Assembly: GCF_012641265.1 (NCBI RefSeq)
Contig: NZ_JABAHZ010000010.1
Coordinates: 1-64,000, forward strand
DNA length: 64,000 nt
Origin: Chitinophaga eiseniae
Lineage (GTDB): Bacteria > Bacteroidota > Bacteroidia > Chitinophagales > Chitinophagaceae
Direction: 5' to 3'
Below are positions 61,701 through 64,000 of this stretch, piece by piece; the first letter of the stretch is position 1; each line of letters begins with the position of its first letter. Under the pieces are notes generated by a model that ran no database searches, had not been told where the DNA came from, and saw only the letters and a program-made list of their open reading frames with translations. The translations under genes were made by a program, and so were the position numbers.

Positions 61701-63017
61701 ATGACACATTTTTTTAGCATGATACGCAGCCGATGGAGCCTGATCCTGTTATGTTGCGGGCTGCTCCTCGTGGCGGGTGGTTGCCGGAAAACAGCCTACA
61801 ACGTTATTCCGGAAGCAGCCTACCTGCGGGTGTTCAATAGCCTCAACTACGATGTGAATGTAACCACCAAAGATCAACCGCCACCATTCCTGGCCATGAT
61901 CATCGACCCGGAGTATGACGGCGCCGGTTTGATCACGGGAGGAAAAATAATCGGTGATCACCTGGACCAGCGCAGCGCTTATGCGGGCCCTTATCCCGCC
62001 AATGCCGGTAATACTTCCTTCAGGAATACTGAATATCCCGGTAGTAAAAAAGTGTTGGTAGGTCCCATTATCAGCGGCATTAATTTGTCGAGCTGGGCCC
62101 AGATTCCTTCCGGGAAACACCGCGTGGTATTCTACAGCCGCCCGATCAGCGAACAGCCTTTTTTCGACCTGCTCGAACGCGATCGTAAAAGCCTGCTGGT
62201 AGATAGTACCATTGATTTTAAACCGGGAGAGATTTATACTATGGAGGTGTTGCAGAAAACCGTGGCTACGCAATATCCGCTACCCATCACCTTATACCTG
62301 CGGCAGGAGCAGTTTACCAAAATGCCTTTTTCTGACTCCCTGTTGTATGTGAACTGTTATAACATGAGTGCAGAAGGCTATGCCGCCGCCCACCCGGAAG
62401 TAGCCAGTCGCGGGCAACAAGCCTACTATAACGCCACCAATAAAACCGTAGCATTTGGTGATACGCTGAACCTGTATTACTCGCTGTATAAAGATGATTG
62501 TCCGTATCCTTATGTAGATGGGGCGCCTATTGGCCCCAATCTTATTCCGGGGTATAACAACATTTGGCTCGGTACGATCATCCGTTCTCATACGGCAGGC
62601 GTAGCACCTTATTACAGTATGCCCGTGTTTGCCGCTACCGACACTACCGGTGGTATACTCAGCAGGCAATGGGAACTCCTTATACTAATGAAACCCGGTA
62701 TGTTCCCGCTTCCCGGTGCAGCGCCGGTGAGCGGACCCGGGGGAATGGCACAGGCCAATCCCAGGTTTGGCGCTATTGGTTGCAGTAACGGCAGCAGTGA
62801 TGGCAAAGGCACTACCTCTGCACTAGCCAGAAGAAGTATTCCCCGGATAGCAAATACTACTTACCTGGCCAGTAGCTGGCTACCCAACCTAATCCGGTAT
62901 ACCGCTTCCGGCAATTATGCACAACGTTCTTTCGCCACCATCAGTACCATAGAAATCATCAACAACCAGGTATATATGATGAGCGTGCAGCGTGCTTATC
63001 CGCCGCCAGCCAAATGA
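61701..63017 (+). CDS. DUF4397-like lipoprotein
   Basis: A 438-residue lipoprotein (lipobox VAGGC in LLCCGLLLVAGGCRKTAYN); the second in-frame ATG at 61719 (MIRSRWSLI) is an equally good start. The N-terminal half resembles the neighbouring DUF4397 protein (AYLRVFNSLNYDVNVTTKDQ, WAQIPSGKHRVVFYSRP, FKPGEIYTMEVLQ). The C-terminal half contains Pro/Gly-rich loops (GMFPLPGAAPVSGPGGMAQA) and no recognised motif. It probably arose by duplication followed by divergence, though the two proteins now differ strongly. The fasciclin gene starts 42 bases downstream. Confidence 0.75.
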   Translation: MTHFFSMIRSRWSLILLCCGLLLVAGGCRKTAYNVIPEAAYLRVFNSLNYDVNVTTKDQPPPFLAMIIDPEYDGAGLITGGKIIGDHLDQRSAYAGPYPANAGNTSFRNTEYPGSKKVLVGPIISGINLSSWAQIPSGKHRVVFYSRPISEQPFFDLLERDRKSLLVDSTIDFKPGEIYTMEVLQKTVATQYPLPITLYLRQEQFTKMPFSDSLLYVNCYNMSAEGYAAAHPEVASRGQQAYYNATNKTVAFGDTLNLYYSLYKDDCPYPYVDGAPIGPNLIPGYNNIWLGTIIRSHTAGVAPYYSMPVFAATDTTGGILSRQWELLILMKPGMFPLPGAAPVSGPGGMAQANPRFGAIGCSNGSSDGKGTTSALARRSIPRIANTTYLASSWLPNLIRYTASGNYAQRSFATISTIEIINNQVYMMSVQRAYPPPAK

Positions 63018-63059
63018 TCCCGCATACTTCTATGGTTCAACTAAAATAACTCTGTGCAA

Positions 63060-64000
63060 ATGATTAAACGTATATATACTTCCTGGCTCTTCATCGCATT
63101 GCTGACAGCGGTGGCCTGTAAAAAGCCCGATTTTGAGGCGCAGCAGCAAGCGATGGCATCAGGTACCGTGAGCGACTACCTGAAAAACAACTTTGACTTT
63201 TCTCTCTTCGCGGCAGCGATAGGTAAGGCAGGGCTAATGGATACCCTGAATCAAACTACTGCTGCTTTTACGGTGATGGCGCCTACCAACAGCGCATTGA
63301 ATAAAGATGGTATTTACAATGCCGCTGATTTTGACAAATGGCCGGCCGACAGCCTCCGCTACTTTGTTAAAACACATATACTGCCCGTTAAGCTGTTTTA
63401 CAATACCATCCCGTTGTCGTCCGACAACCGGTATGATAACCTGAACAACACCCGCTTGTATATTTCCCGTGCCAACGACGCACAGGTGGCGTTGACGGTA
63501 AATGGGGTGAACGTACAAAAACAACCTTCCCTGGGCACTGCATCGCAAGCCAGCTACAGCATTACGCAATTGAACGGCGTCGTGTATGCATTGCCCAATA
63601 CGGTAAAAGTACTGCCCGGTACCGTACAGGCATTCCTGTTAGCCAGGCCTTATTTTTCTCACCTGGTAGCGGGATTGAAGAAATTTGGCTATTGGGACCA
63701 GCTGGCCACCGATGGACCATTTACCCTCTATGCTCCCATGGATTCCTGCTTTGAACGCCGCGGGATCACGCTGGATAGTATCAGCCGTATGGATGTTGCG
63801 CATTACGATCGAGTTGTGTTTGGAGGGTATTTCCTGCAGCCTAACCACCTGTTTGTACTGGATGTGAAACAACTGCCACCGCCTAATGGGGTTATTTACC
63901 TGGCATTTCAATGCCCCGATACCAAATACAAACTAATCATGCTGCAACAGTCTTTTGGTTCCGGCGTGGGTATTGTAACAGCAGCTTCCACCGCCAGGCC
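63060..64000 (+). CDS. Fasciclin (FAS1)-domain lipoprotein, cut by the window end
   Basis: The frame from the ATG at 63060 stays open to the last base, giving 313 residues of an unfinished protein. The lipobox is TAVAC (LFIALLTAVACKKPDF). Two FAS1 domains are visible: the first at about residues 35-175 with the H1-like motif FTVMAPTNSALNKDG and the end LNGVVYALPNTVKVLPG, the second beginning near residue 185 (YFSHLVAGLKKFGYWDQL, FTLYAPMDSCFERRG). FAS1 domains mediate adhesion and matrix contacts at cell surfaces. It is the sixth gene of the sigma-FecR-receptor operon starting at 54863. Confidence 0.88.
   Translation, partial: MIKRIYTSWLFIALLTAVACKKPDFEAQQQAMASGTVSDYLKNNFDFSLFAAAIGKAGLMDTLNQTTAAFTVMAPTNSALNKDGIYNAADFDKWPADSLRYFVKTHILPVKLFYNTIPLSSDNRYDNLNNTRLYISRANDAQVALTVNGVNVQKQPSLGTASQASYSITQLNGVVYALPNTVKVLPGTVQAFLLARPYFSHLVAGLKKFGYWDQLATDGPFTLYAPMDSCFERRGITLDSISRMDVAHYDRVVFGGYFLQPNHLFVLDVKQLPPPNGVIYLAFQCPDTKYKLIMLQQSFGSGVGIVTAASTAR

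Noticed and set aside
1-64000. CRISPR arrays, tRNA or rRNA genes, insertion sequences, prophage genes
   Set aside because: No regularly spaced repeats, cloverleaf-like sequences, transposase or integrase frames were found by reading both strands.

Overview
The window looks like the chromosome of a Bacteroidota bacterium, most likely a Chitinophaga-type member of the Chitinophagaceae (inferred; no marker gene is present). The reasons are three SusC/SusD pairs, several more TonB-linked outer-membrane receptors with carboxypeptidase-like and STN extensions, five ECF sigma factors and five FecR anti-sigma factors, and intergenic sites matching the Bacteroidota -7 promoter element TAnnTTTG. No tRNA, rRNA, CRISPR array, insertion sequence or glycoside hydrolase was seen.

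Layout. 1-4.5 kb (minus): sigma, FecR and a FecA-like receptor. 4.6-9.1 kb: a LytS/LytTR-type two-component pair divergent from an outer-membrane beta-barrel protein. 9.0-12.1 kb (minus): a MetF-like flavoprotein, a broken sugar acetyltransferase, a cupin close to Mn-dependent hydroxynitrile lyases, and an HTH-pentapeptide-repeat fusion. 12.1-35.1 kb: three SusC/SusD loci, each with sigma and FecR. The second carries a TlpA-like thioredoxin. The third has its sigma gene at the far end on the opposite strand. None carries a glycan-degrading enzyme, so the substrates are unknown.

35.9-39.6 kb is an AT-rich island with a peptide-modification (RiPP) locus of the 'grasp-with-spasm' type: a double-glycine precursor peptide, an ATP-grasp ligase, a SPASM-domain protein without a radical SAM cysteine motif, and a small secreted protein that ends like a TonB plug domain. 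The precursor core holds a 13-residue tandem repeat. No exporter is nearby. This is the most distinctive part of the window.

39.9-46.8 kb is ordinary chromosomal content: a Ca2+/H+ antiporter, a relic of a Crp/Fnr regulator, a VOC protein divergent from an AraC regulator and FAD monooxygenase, an AHSA1-type protein and a membrane-anchored AraC regulator. 46.9-51.0 kb pairs a TonB receptor with a secreted phosphatidylinositol-phospholipase-C-like enzyme. 51.0-54.7 kb holds an esterase-TPR protein and two secreted proteins of unknown role. 54.8-64.0 kb is a sigma-FecR-receptor operon in which two DUF4397-type lipoproteins and a fasciclin lipoprotein (cut by the window end) stand where SusD would be expected.

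The recurring theme is surface signalling: an outer-membrane receptor senses a ligand, its STN domain signals to FecR, and FecR releases an ECF sigma factor that drives the receptor operon. Two of the SusC genes share an identical 9-bp palindromic arm pair in their leaders, with T-tracts pointing antisense, which may mark antisense RNAs.
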